A stretch of DNA of 25,167 nucleotides from JBJXGE01 sp046154185 (GTDB lineage: Bacteria; Planctomycetota; UBA8108; UBA1146; JAJFFE01): the NCBI GenBank assembly GCA_046154185.1, contig JBJXGE010000061.1:1-25167 (forward strand). Reading direction: 5' to 3'. Each line of letters begins with the position of its first letter. Position 1 is the stretch's first letter. Below the pieces are notes generated by a model that saw only the letters and a program-made list of their open reading frames with translations, was not told the DNA's origin and did no database searches. The translations under genes and the position numbers were made by a program. Shown piece by piece: positions 1 through 8,690 of the stretch.

Positions 1-727
1 TCGTGATGGTCGACGTGCCGCTGCCGTTGAAGGTGACGGTGCGCGTGCCCGGCGTGAACGTGCCGGTGTCGGTCCAGTTCCCGGCAAGCGTGGTCGCTCC
101 AGTGGCGTTCGAATCCGTGAAGGTGCCAGCGTTCGTGAGGCTGCCGGTGATATTCAGCGTGGCTTCCACTCGGTTGAGCGTGGCGCCAGACGCGATGGTG
201 ACGTTTCCGCTGATGGTCTGAGTCTTGGGATTCGCTACTAAGCTGAGATTGCACACGCCGGTCGTGACGATGAGGTCGTTAAGCGACTGGGAGTCTTCCC
301 AAGTTACGCTCGATCCGCCGGTTTTGGCGCATTCGATGTCACCGCTGAATGTGAATGGGTCTTCACTGAAGGCGGCCGTTGAGCCATTGAATCTCAGCAC
401 TCCAGTGGCGCTTGCGCTGATCGCGGATGTGTTACCCACCCGTAGATTGGCGTAGATGTCAATCGTGTAGACGCCGAGACTGAGTGTGCCGCCGGAGTCG
501 ACACGCAGCTCTCGACAAACCGCACCCTGTGCGTTGAGAACTGGATAATTCGAGAAGCCGGCGCGAATGCGAACGTCAGTGCTGCTCGTCGGTACGGAAT
601 TCGTGTCCCAATTCGCAGCCGTGAACCAATCGGTGCTCGACGAGCCATCCCATTCGGCGCCGAGGCCGAGGTGGGGAATGGCGGCGATGCACAATATCGC
701 GAGCAGAACACGACGGATTCGACGCAT
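1..727 (-). CDS. Secreted repeat-type surface protein, N-terminal part (runs off left edge)
   Basis: The reading frame is open from an ATG at 727-725 to the left edge, about 242 codons, and its stop lies outside the window. The first residues read MRRIRRVLLAILCIAAIPHL, a positively charged start and hydrophobic core typical of a signal peptide, with likely cleavage near GLGA. The mature start is rich in W, D, S and T (WDGSSSTDWFTAANW), followed by many short Thr/Gly/Asn-rich beta-strand stretches. This pattern is known from autotransporter-like or filamentous surface proteins that begin with a WDG...W..A.NW motif; no enzyme domain is visible in the part present. It starts 38 bases after the stop of the C25 protease gene on the same strand, so the two are probably co-transcribed. 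The exact family and the anchoring mode are unknown because the C-terminus is missing. Confidence 0.75.
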   Translation of the reverse strand, partial: MRRIRRVLLAILCIAAIPHLGLGAEWDGSSSTDWFTAANWDTNSVPTSSTDVRIRAGFSNYPVLNAQGAVCRELRVDSGGTLSLGVYTIDIYANLRVGNTSAISASATGVLRFNGSTAAFSEDPFTFSGDIECAKTGGSSVTWEDSQSLNDLIVTTGVCNLSLVANPKTQTISGNVTIASGATLNRVEATLNITGSLTNAGTFTDSNATGATTLAGNWTDTGTFTPGTRTVTFNGSGTSTIT

Positions 728-765
728 AGTGCAAGAACCTTTCACAGTCCGTGTCTCTCGAGTGA

Positions 766-3700
766 TTAGGGACGCAGCGGCAGCGCCGGATCGCCGAATA
801 GAGTCCATGTGCTTCGAAGATCTGGGTCGTCGAGCTGTGCACGCGCGTGCCGTACGACCTCGCCGAGAGTCTCATACTTCGGATTGGAATAGGCCCTGAA
901 AAAACTGCTGGCCAACTGGACCTGAGCGACTGGGCCAATCGCGCCGGTCGGCGCGCAGACGGCAATTGCGCCGCCATCGTTGGCGTGGACCCACGCCTCC
1001 GCTAACGCGTCGGCGTTGCCGTGCTGAAAGTAGCCGTTGAAGCAACTGAACGAGAGGACGATGGGAAGTCGTTCATCGTTTCGAAGTTCGCGCACGTCCT
1101 CGCGGGAAAGGAGCGGCTCGCTTGCCCAGGCACCGAGTCCGCCGTGACCGAGGTAGGCGACCAGGCCGACGCCGGCATCAAGTCGCGCGAATAACAGACT
1201 GCGAGTCTTGTCCAAACTGAAATCGTCGAGCGAGAGCAGTTCGTGCACGAAGGGTGGTTGCAAGGCGTCGCGCACAACTTCGAGTGCATCGGTGTAGTTG
1301 AAGTCTTCGCTGTTGTCAGCCAAGAAGAGCACATCCAACGGCCCTTGCGCGGCAGCAAGCGGGTTGTAGCTGACAATTCTCCGGACCCAACGTTGCAGCG
1401 AGGACTCGTCGGAAGCGGGCAAGCGTCCAATCGAAAGGTCGTCGAGTCCATCGCCGTCAATATCGGAGTACCAGGAATCCGAGGCGGCCTCCAGGAGGCG
1501 AGTATCGACGAGTCGCGTCGGCAAGTCGTCGACCCGAGTTCCGCCGAGGAAGTTGCGCGGATCGTAGGTGGCGTCACCGATGAGGAGCACCGCCTCCGGC
1601 GCGACATCCCAGCGCGCTGCGGCGTCCGCGAGAAACGCGCGGATCGCGTGCGGGCTCTTCTCGCCGTAGGACCATTCGTCGTAAAGATCGTCGATGTCCA
1701 CGATGACAGGGCACCAGCCTTGGTTCGCTCTCAGGTCCGCGAGCGGCTGAATCGCTGGAAGCAAGTGGGAGGGACCAATTGCGATCCAACGACCACCGGT
1801 CTGGGCTTGGTGCCAACGACTCGGCGTGGCGGCGGACACGCGCCGCGGTTCAATTTCACCCTGCTCAGTCACTGCCAGAATCTTGCGGGCGGCGCCCGCA
1901 GGAGTCACTAACGTTGACGCGGACGAAGACGACGCCGGCGCGGTTGATCCCCGGATGGTAATTTCTCGCGCTTCGAAGGGATCCGTCACGTCGAAGGCGC
2001 GCAGCGGGCTCCCCACGTCGAAGCCATCGAGAACGGCGACGGTTCCACCATCGAGCTCGAATGATAGGCTGTTTGCCTCAGCAACAAATGCTTGGGAGTA
2101 GCGGATTCGGAGCGATTCGACCAGCGAGATATCGGCGAAACTCATCGACTCAAGCCGGAGCTGCAGAGTTGGGATCGCGAGCAAACCCGGATCGAGATCA
2201 AAAGTCGCGCTGCCGAGCTCACGCCCCTGAAACGTCAAAGTCCCGACCAGCGAGGACGGAATTGGTCCACCTCCGAGCCACACTCCGACCTCATGGTCGC
2301 CGAGCGTGAGTCCTCGAAGTCGGACCTCGAGTTGCGGCGGCACTCCTTGCGGAATAGCATCCGGAAACGACAGGTCGCGCTCAAGCGGGAGAGCGGTCAC
2401 CATGGGGCCGAGGATATTCGAGTCTTCGCCATCGAGGAGCGCGGCGAAGTAGACGCTCCGCTCGCGAAGTTCACGGATCGTCGGAAAAGCTGCTGCCTGT
2501 GCTACCGGCAAGCTGCCTGATGTCAGCATGACTCGCCGACCCAAGCCAGAACTCTCGATTAACCAGTAAACGCGTGCGCCCGACCAGGGGGTATCGCTTG
2601 GCCAACCGTAAAATGATACGGAGTCGCCGGTGTCAAACCTGCCGTCGAGTTCACCAGTAACTTCGAGAGCGACGTCTCGTCCGCTCGTAAACAACTGTAA
2701 GTTGCGCGGATCGACGGCGGGATCCAAACCTGCGCCGACAAGGACGTCGCGCTCGATGCGTACCCAACCCTCGGTGTCGATCTCGATCTCAAGGCCAGGT
2801 GAAGAGGCAAGTCCTTGTTGGACCCATTCAGAAATTGCCGTGGAAGCGGGGCTCGCGGTCCGTTCGAGTCGGGGCCACGCCGACCCGCTGCTCGAAGCCG
2901 CGCTCGGAAACGACGGGGTCGGTCCGCCTGGCGAAACTAAAGGAGAGACTCCTGTGGTCGTGAGTGTAGGCACCGGATAAATGGGCCCATGGCGTTCCGT
3001 CGCTCCGGAAAGGTCGAGGTCTTCGATCCAATACGTGGACCGTTCACTGCCGCTCGGGTCGAGCCAAGCGTAGCGAGCGCCACCCGTCGTCGTCTGCACT
3101 CCGGGCGCAAGCAGCGCCGAAGGAATCGGCTGCCGAGTCAAACGCTGTGGACCACCTCCATCGTCACGCAGCACATGAAATCCAAGATTGTCCAATTCCA
3201 TGTCGGTCCGCCACTCGAGCGCGACTCCTGCCGCAGTAGCCGTTGCTGAAGCCTCGGCGAGGCGAATTTCCATAGCCGAAAACGGTGTCAGCGCCAGATA
3301 CAAGATCTCGGTCGCTACGGCGTCGTTTGTCGTCCAGTTCAAAGTGAAACCATTGGTATCAAAGCTGGTGAGGTCCGCCTGAGCATCCGTCGTCGCCGTG
3401 CTGTTGTTCGCTTTGATGAACACTTTGCTCGTCGAATCGATGGAGTCGACGACGCTGGTGCCCACGTTGTGTCCATCCGTAAGGGCAGTGGCGCCTTCGT
3501 TGGTGCCATCCGTCATCCCGAAACCAAAACGCATGTGGTCAAGAACCGACCCTGACGTCACATTTTGGAAGCTCGTCAACAGCAACAAGGTCGGTCTGAA
3601 TTCAGAAATCGTGATGGACTGTGACGCTGGCGCCCCGCTAGTCGACTTATTGAAGAAACCGGCTTTGGCGTTCATACCGGCTAATGACACCGCCATTATT

Positions 3701-4545
3701 TGGGAGCCGCTTTGAACGCTAGAAAAATTCACCGTGTACCCGTCGGAGTCCATGGACACGAACGACGCAGTGAACGAGATGTCCGTTTCGTGGTGAATGC
3801 AGGCATTTGTCCGCTGAGCCCGCTTTGAGTAAGAGTCGCCGACCGCGTCCTCGCTGAAGCCGGATAATGCCCATTGGTCCCCGCTCGCATCCATCGCGCC
3901 CATGCCGCAGGCTGCGTTTTGTTGCGAGCCGGGGACGGAGGACGTCAATAGACCTGCGTAGATGAACAGCACTACGGTCGGCCGAAAGCCCACACCGGTG
4001 ATGCTACGGTTTCCCGTCGATCCCGAGACGGTCCAACTTGCAACATCAGCGGAAACGTCTGAGCCTCCCAATACCATGTAGTGAATCACCGAGGCGGTGG
4101 CGTCGTTTGTCGTCCAATTAATCGTGAAGGAAGTCGAGTTCCACGAAGTGAGATCCGCTTCAGCAACGGTCACTTGACCCCACTCGACAATCGTGAGCAC
4201 TTTGTCGGCGATACGCCGGGAGGTATTTGTAGTACCGACGTTGTCCTGACTACCCGATGCGATCGATCGCTCGACGGTGCCGTCGCTCGCACCAAAGCCG
4301 AGGCGGAAGTTTGTCGCCCAGGAGGAGCCAGTTGCGTGCCCCGTCCAGAGGAATACCAGCTTGGGAGTCTCGCCGAGGCCATGCGAGACGATCTGAGACG
4401 CCGGCGCACCCGACGTCGTTTTTGTAAAACTGCCTACCTCACAAGTAGCAGCGGTGGCGAGCGAGGGAAGCGTGAACAGTAAAACAGCGAGCGCGAGCCC
4501 CAATCGCAAATTCGCGCGGCTTGAATCTAGGCGGTCGACGGCCAT
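766..4545 (-). CDS. Secreted gingipain-like cysteine protease (peptidase family C25) with three N-terminal repeat modules
   Basis: The protein has 1259 residues. It starts with a signal peptide (hydrophobic stretch about 14-33, cleavage near TAA/TCEV). Residues about 39-160, 171-290 and 297-420 are three diverged copies of one module, each near 120 residues; copies 1 and 3 share SGAPASQ, GFG..DGT and WTTNDA. Residues 442-460 carry the E.R/T.ME.DN.GF.VLR motif common next to fibronectin-like domains in secreted proteases. The C25 catalytic domain occupies roughly 930-1259: it has SWYSDIDGDGLDDLSIGRLP, a His in YLGHGG (His1134) and the nucleophile Cys in SFSCFNGYF (Cys1168), the arrangement known for gingipains. 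The chain ends right after FGDPALPLRP, a usual C25 end, with no added type IX sorting domain, so how it leaves the cell is open. It lies upstream of the surface protein gene that crosses the left edge. The ATG at 4545 has only a weak ribosome site (AAAAG). Confidence 0.9.
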   Translation of the reverse strand: MAVDRLDSSRANLRLGLALAVLLFTLPSLATAATCEVGSFTKTTSGAPASQIVSHGLGETPKLVFLWTGHATGSSWATNFRLGFGASDGTVERSIASGSQDNVGTTNTSRRIADKVLTIVEWGQVTVAEADLTSWNSTSFTINWTTNDATASVIHYMVLGGSDVSADVASWTVSGSTGNRSITGVGFRPTVVLFIYAGLLTSSVPGSQQNAACGMGAMDASGDQWALSGFSEDAVGDSYSKRAQRTNACIHHETDISFTASFVSMDSDGYTVNFSSVQSGSQIMAVSLAGMNAKAGFFNKSTSGAPASQSITISEFRPTLLLLTSFQNVTSGSVLDHMRFGFGMTDGTNEGATALTDGHNVGTSVVDSIDSTSKVFIKANNSTATTDAQADLTSFDTNGFTLNWTTNDAVATEILYLALTPFSAMEIRLAEASATATAAGVALEWRTDMELDNLGFHVLRDDGGGPQRLTRQPIPSALLAPGVQTTTGGARYAWLDPSGSERSTYWIEDLDLSGATERHGPIYPVPTLTTTGVSPLVSPGGPTPSFPSAASSSGSAWPRLERTASPASTAISEWVQQGLASSPGLEIEIDTEGWVRIERDVLVGAGLDPAVDPRNLQLFTSGRDVALEVTGELDGRFDTGDSVSFYGWPSDTPWSGARVYWLIESSGLGRRVMLTSGSLPVAQAAAFPTIRELRERSVYFAALLDGEDSNILGPMVTALPLERDLSFPDAIPQGVPPQLEVRLRGLTLGDHEVGVWLGGGPIPSSLVGTLTFQGRELGSATFDLDPGLLAIPTLQLRLESMSFADISLVESLRIRYSQAFVAEANSLSFELDGGTVAVLDGFDVGSPLRAFDVTDPFEAREITIRGSTAPASSSSASTLVTPAGAARKILAVTEQGEIEPRRVSAATPSRWHQAQTGGRWIAIGPSHLLPAIQPLADLRANQGWCPVIVDIDDLYDEWSYGEKSPHAIRAFLADAAARWDVAPEAVLLIGDATYDPRNFLGGTRVDDLPTRLVDTRLLEAASDSWYSDIDGDGLDDLSIGRLPASDESSLQRWVRRIVSYNPLAAAQGPLDVLFLADNSEDFNYTDALEVVRDALQPPFVHELLSLDDFSLDKTRSLLFARLDAGVGLVAYLGHGGLGAWASEPLLSREDVRELRNDERLPIVLSFSCFNGYFQHGNADALAEAWVHANDGGAIAVCAPTGAIGPVAQVQLASSFFRAYSNPKYETLGEVVRHARAQLDDPDLRSTWTLFGDPALPLRP

Positions 4546-4742
4546 CGAGACTTTTCATGCTGGAAGAATCCAAATCGCCTGGTCCTGCAACCGTGCGCGG
4601 CAGCGAAATGGCGATGTGCGGTTCTTACATTTCGGAAATTGCGGGCGGCTGGCTGGAGCCAATCTGTCGCTTCACAGGCCCAACTCGCCGCTCGGCGCAG
4701 CGCCAAGTGCGCTTCTTCGGGCCCGCCGCGGGTCGCCGGGCG

Positions 4743-6194
4743 TCACTCGATGATCCGCTCCGCGCGTCGAGCATGAGATTCGGTGCGGTGCCCAGCCTCG
4801 ACGCAACCGCGGCCCGTCGGAAAGATCTTCTTCGGATTCGCGCGGCGCCCGGGATCGATCGCGTCGCGCACCGCCTTTTGCGTGGCGAGATCATCTTCTG
4901 TGAACACGAGCGGCAGAAACTCGCGTTTCTCGAGGCCGATGCCGTGTTCGCCCGAAAGCGTGCCGCCGGCCGCGACGCACAAGCGCGCGATTTCGGCACT
5001 GCACGCGAGGACGCGCGCCCGCTCGTCGGCGTCGCGCGCGTCGAACGAGATATTCGGATGCAAGTTGCCATCGCCCGCGTGGAATACGTTCGAGAGTCGC
5101 AGTCGGTAGCGCTCTCCGAGCGCTTGAATGGCTTCGACGACTTCGGCCAATCGGCGGCGCGGAACTACGGTGTCGAGCACGTAGAGATCGCGCGCGATGC
5201 GACCCATCGCGCCGAACGCGCCCTTGCGCCCGCGCCAAAGTCGCGCGCGGTCGGCGTCGGACTCGGCGGCCTCGCACGCGAGACATCCCGCCGCGCAGCA
5301 GATTTCCAGAATGCGCGGCGCCTCGGCGGTGACCTCGGCTGTGCTGCCTTCTTGTTCAATCAACAACACGGCCTCGGCCTCGACCGGATAACCGGCGCGA
5401 TAAATCGACGCTTCGACGGCACGAATCGCGAGACGATCCAGAACTTCGAGTGCCGCCGGCCGCAAGCCTGCGCGAATCATCGCGGCCACCGCGTGACACG
5501 CGGCGGCGAGTCGCGGAAAAGTGGCGAGCCACGTTTGCACCTTCTCGGGACGAGGCAAGAGCGCGAGCGTCGCGCGCACGATGACACCGAACGTCCCTTC
5601 GGCGCCGACAAAGAGTCCGCGCCAATCGAGATCTTGGCCGTGTCCGGGTGGTCCGCCGAGTTCGAGCAGCTCGCCGTCCGGCAGCGCGATCGTGAGTCCG
5701 AGCACGTGGCGCGTCGTCATGCCGTGACGAAAACAGTGTGGCCCGCCAGAGTTCTCGGCGAGATTGCCGCCGAGCGTGCAGGCCTTTTGGCTCGATGGGT
5801 CGGGTGCGTAACGGAGGCCATGCGCCGCGGCCGCGCGTTCGAGCTCGAGATTCACGACGCCCGGCTCGACGACGGCGAAGCGATCGAGCACATTCACTTC
5901 GAGAATCCGCCGCATGCGATTCAAGTCGATGATCCACGCGTCGTCGAGCGCGACCGCGCCACCCGAGAGTCCCGTGCCGGCGCCGCGCGCAACAAACGGG
6001 AGCTGTGCCGCCGCGAGCGCGCGCAATACCGCGACGACTTCGTTGGCATTCTCGACGAGAACGACGCCGCCCGGCGTCGCGCGATGGAGCCCAAGACCGT
6101 CGGCGTCGTAGAGACTGAGTTCGGCGCGATCGACGATGACTCGTTCGCGCGGGAGCACGCGCCGCAGTTCGCGTAGGAGCGAGTTCGTCGCCAT
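4743..6194 (-). CDS. glcD: FAD-linked oxidase, glycolate/D-lactate oxidase GlcD family
   Basis: A 483-residue flavoprotein that would oxidise a 2-hydroxy acid such as glycolate or D-lactate to the 2-oxo acid. The N-terminal FAD-binding type 4 (PCMH-type) domain shows FVARGAGTGLSGG (67-79) and PDPSSQKACTLGGNLAENSG (131-150). The C-terminal FAD-oxidase domain shows HAGDGNLHPN starting at His372 and GEHGIGLEK (415-423), which hold the metal and substrate site in this family. The length fits GlcD. Its ATG overlaps the stop of the upstream MATE gene by one base (TAATG), which points to translational coupling. GlcE and GlcF partners are not nearby, so the enzyme may be a stand-alone D-lactate dehydrogenase-like member; the substrate cannot be read from the sequence. 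The last 25 residues (after FPTGRGC) are Arg/His-rich and not conserved in the family. The 197 bases between its stop and the protease gene show no clear terminator. Confidence 0.88.
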   Translation of the reverse strand: MATNSLLRELRRVLPRERVIVDRAELSLYDADGLGLHRATPGGVVLVENANEVVAVLRALAAAQLPFVARGAGTGLSGGAVALDDAWIIDLNRMRRILEVNVLDRFAVVEPGVVNLELERAAAAHGLRYAPDPSSQKACTLGGNLAENSGGPHCFRHGMTTRHVLGLTIALPDGELLELGGPPGHGQDLDWRGLFVGAEGTFGVIVRATLALLPRPEKVQTWLATFPRLAAACHAVAAMIRAGLRPAALEVLDRLAIRAVEASIYRAGYPVEAEAVLLIEQEGSTAEVTAEAPRILEICCAAGCLACEAAESDADRARLWRGRKGAFGAMGRIARDLYVLDTVVPRRRLAEVVEAIQALGERYRLRLSNVFHAGDGNLHPNISFDARDADERARVLACSAEIARLCVAAGGTLSGEHGIGLEKREFLPLVFTEDDLATQKAVRDAIDPGRRANPKKIFPTGRGCVEAGHRTESHARRAERIIE

Positions 6195-7609
6195 TAGTCT
6201 TCCGCCACCAATCGACCGCGTTCACGTCTCGGTCCGCGCCAAGCGACCCACGCGACGAAGCACGCCGCGACGACGGCAAGACCCACACTCAAGCCCCACC
6301 AAATTCCGGGCAGACCGCCATTCCACTGCTTCGCGAACAACCAGACACACGGCATCGCGACCAGCCAAAAGCCAGCGCAACTGAACAGCGCCGCCGGCAG
6401 CGTGTCGGCGTTGCCGCGCAGAATGCCAGCACCGACGGCTTGCAAACCATCGAAGATCTGAAAAGCCGCCGCAATCGGGAAAATCGCTGCACTGAGCGCG
6501 ATCACTTCTTGATCTGTCGTGAAAAATGTCGACAGTTCCCAACGGAAGATCACGAAGACGAGCGCCCACACCGCCATGATCGCTGCGCCGAGGCCGAACG
6601 CGAGCCAGGCCGCGCGCTGCGCTCCGGGCCGATCGCCGGCGCCGATCAGGTTGCCGATGCGCACCGCGCTCGCGATGGAAATCCCCAGCGGCATCATGAA
6701 CGACAACGACGCGATCTTGAGCGTGATGATGTGCGCGGCGAGTTCGCTCGTTCCGAGTTTGCCGGCAATCAGTGAAGTCGCTTGGAAGAGCCACACCTCG
6801 AGCGCCACTTGCACTGCGACGGGCAGTCCATAGCGGCAGATCTGGAGGAATCCGCTCATGTGCAGCGCGGCGCGCGACCACGGGATCCAAACATCGGCGC
6901 CGAGCCGCCGCACGAGGATCCAAGTCGCGAGTCCCCCCATCAGCAACACTTTCGTGACGCCGGTCGCGAGCCCGGATCCATAGACGCCGAGCGCCGGGCA
7001 ACCCAAGTTCCCGTACACGAACACCCAGTTGCCGGCGTAATTGAACAAGTTCGCGGCGATCGTGACACACACGATCGGCAGCACCTGATTGCGACACTGA
7101 AGGAATTGGCGCAGCACATTGAATATGAGCACTGGCGCAGCGCTGAATATTTGCGCATCGGCGAACCGCTGCGCTTCGCGGATGAGGTCGGGATCCTGAC
7201 CGAGCAATTTCATCGCGTCGCCGGTGTACGTCCAAAGGACCATGAGCGGCACGCTGAGCGCGACCGCCATCACGAGACCGCGCTGGAGCCCAAGGCCCAC
7301 ACTCCGCGTGTCGCGCGCGCCATGCGCTTGCGCCAATAAGGGGTCGAGTCCAAAGAGGAGACCCATAGCGACGACAGTCGTGCCGAATACCCAGACTTCA
7401 CCCAACGACACGGCGCCGATGGCATCTATTCCCAGCGGTCCGACCATCGCGATATCGACGATTCCCATCGCCATCAACCCAAGCTGCGTGATCACGACGG
7501 GGATCGCGAGTCGCAGCAGGTGCTTAATCTCGTGAGCGGGGCGAAACTCGGTCGACAATTGAGCATCCAGTCGTTTGAATGGGACGCGACAACACGTGAG
7601 CCTCCACAA
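6194..7609 (-). CDS. MATE family multidrug/toxin exporter
   Basis: A 471-residue inner-membrane protein with about twelve hydrophobic helices, which is the size and layout of MATE (NorM/DinF) cation-coupled antiporters. The first helix contains LAIPVVITQLGLMAMGIVDI, followed by AMVGPLG, close to the usual MATE opening (P..L......VD..MVG). The second half starts near LGTSELAAHIITLKI and has GIS.A..VRIGNLIGAG, the repeated counterpart. The ATG used is the furthest upstream; about 26 residues precede the first conserved stretch (EIKHLLRLA), and the ribosome site in front is weak (GGCGG), so a shorter start is possible. The gene is divergent from the DUF4198 gene, with 161 bases between them, and its stop overlaps the start of the GlcD-type oxidase. 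The transported substrate is unknown. Confidence 0.92.
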   Translation of the reverse strand: MWRLTCCRVPFKRLDAQLSTEFRPAHEIKHLLRLAIPVVITQLGLMAMGIVDIAMVGPLGIDAIGAVSLGEVWVFGTTVVAMGLLFGLDPLLAQAHGARDTRSVGLGLQRGLVMAVALSVPLMVLWTYTGDAMKLLGQDPDLIREAQRFADAQIFSAAPVLIFNVLRQFLQCRNQVLPIVCVTIAANLFNYAGNWVFVYGNLGCPALGVYGSGLATGVTKVLLMGGLATWILVRRLGADVWIPWSRAALHMSGFLQICRYGLPVAVQVALEVWLFQATSLIAGKLGTSELAAHIITLKIASLSFMMPLGISIASAVRIGNLIGAGDRPGAQRAAWLAFGLGAAIMAVWALVFVIFRWELSTFFTTDQEVIALSAAIFPIAAAFQIFDGLQAVGAGILRGNADTLPAALFSCAGFWLVAMPCVWLFAKQWNGGLPGIWWGLSVGLAVVAACFVAWVAWRGPRRERGRLVAED

Positions 7610-7770
7610 TTAACCGCCATTGCGGGGCGATGAAACAGCAAAGCGCGCGTGGAATCTTGGAATCCGGCAGCGGCGGCGGCGCGTAGATTTCGGCGAGGAG
7701 TGGATGACGGCTGACGGGTCGAGGCGATCCGTCGCGTTTAGGTGCCGAACCGAAGAAGACGAGGAATTCG

Positions 7771-8580
7771 ATGAAGAAGTTGAGAATCGCCACCGTGTCG
7801 ATGCTCATGTTTGTCGTGAGTTGGACGCAGGCGCATGAGTTTTGGATCCGACCCGAGATTTTCACGCCGCAGATCGGCAGCGATGTCTCGCTCGCGTTGC
7901 GGGTCGGCGAGAACTTCAAGGGTGAGCCGCGACCCCGCGAGAAGGGGCACATCCGCAAGTTCGCGTGGGTCGGTGCGAGCGGGACGCCGCAGGATGTCGC
8001 GGGAGATGAGGGCAAGTCGCCGGCCGGCAAGTTCACGCTCAAGGAATCGGGCGTAGTAACCGCCGGCTATCGCAGCCAGCAACGTTCACTCGTGCTCGAA
8101 CCGGAGAAGTTTCATCTCTACCTGCGGGAGGAAGGACTCGAGCATGTGATCCGCGAACGGGAAGCGACCGGCAAGAGTCAGACGCCGGGTCGCGAAACCT
8201 ACTCGCGCTGCGCGAAGACGCTGTTGTGCACGGGCGAACCGGAGCGGGGCGGTCACGATCGGCGGCTCGGCTTCCCACTCGAGCTCGTCGCGCTGCAGAA
8301 TCCCTACGCGTTAGCGGCGGATGGCAAGCTCGAGGTGTTGGTGCTCCATGAAGAGAAGCCGCTCGCGGATGCCATGGTGCAGCTCTTTCAGGAAGATCGC
8401 GCGGAGGCGCATGTGAGGTTGCGCACGAATGCGGAAGGTCGCGTGACGTTGACGCTCAAGCCGGACGCCGTCTACTTGGTGGCCGTGGTGCATATGAAAG
8501 CGGCAGCGGCCGGCCTCGACGCCGACTGGGAGAGTCTGTGGGCCTCTCTCACGTTCGCGACGCGCGCGAAGCCGCAGTAG
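7771..8580 (+). CDS. Periplasmic DUF4198-type (NikM-like) protein
   Basis: A 269-residue exported protein. The signal peptide is MKKLRIATVSMLMFVVSWTQ with cleavage after A, leaving HEFWIRP at the mature N-terminus; this HEFW start is the hallmark of DUF4198 proteins. In related proteins the free N-terminal His helps bind a metal, and some members sit with nickel or cobalt transporters. The C-terminal part (about 185-265) looks like a carboxypeptidase-regulatory or Ig-like beta domain, with LEVLVLHEEKPLADAMVQLF and TNAEGRVTLTL. The start is well supported by GAGGA at 7761-7765, five bases before the ATG. No metal transporter is next to it here, so a metal role is inference only. The anti-sigma gene follows after 110 bases on the same strand. 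Confidence 0.8.
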   Translation: MKKLRIATVSMLMFVVSWTQAHEFWIRPEIFTPQIGSDVSLALRVGENFKGEPRPREKGHIRKFAWVGASGTPQDVAGDEGKSPAGKFTLKESGVVTAGYRSQQRSLVLEPEKFHLYLREEGLEHVIREREATGKSQTPGRETYSRCAKTLLCTGEPERGGHDRRLGFPLELVALQNPYALAADGKLEVLVLHEEKPLADAMVQLFQEDRAEAHVRLRTNAEGRVTLTLKPDAVYLVAVVHMKAAAAGLDADWESLWASLTFATRAKPQ

Positions 8581-8690
8581 TCGTTGGAGTGACGTGGTCG
8601 CGCCGCGCCGCGCGAAGCCGATGCCCCGAAGGGGCGCGATTCAACAGCCATTCTGCCAGGAGCGGCGAAGCCCCTGGAAGGAGCCGCGCG

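Noticed and set aside
4521..6176. Plus-strand frame of 551 codons opposite the GlcD-type gene
   Set aside because: The minus strand carries unmistakable FAD-oxidase motifs. The plus frame has no domain, is Arg/Ala-rich, and is open only because of the GC-rich third positions of the real gene.
8623..8635. GCCCC/GGGGC hairpin with GAA loop after the DUF4198-type gene
   Set aside because: Only five pairs and no T-run, so neither a terminator nor a regulatory site can be supported.
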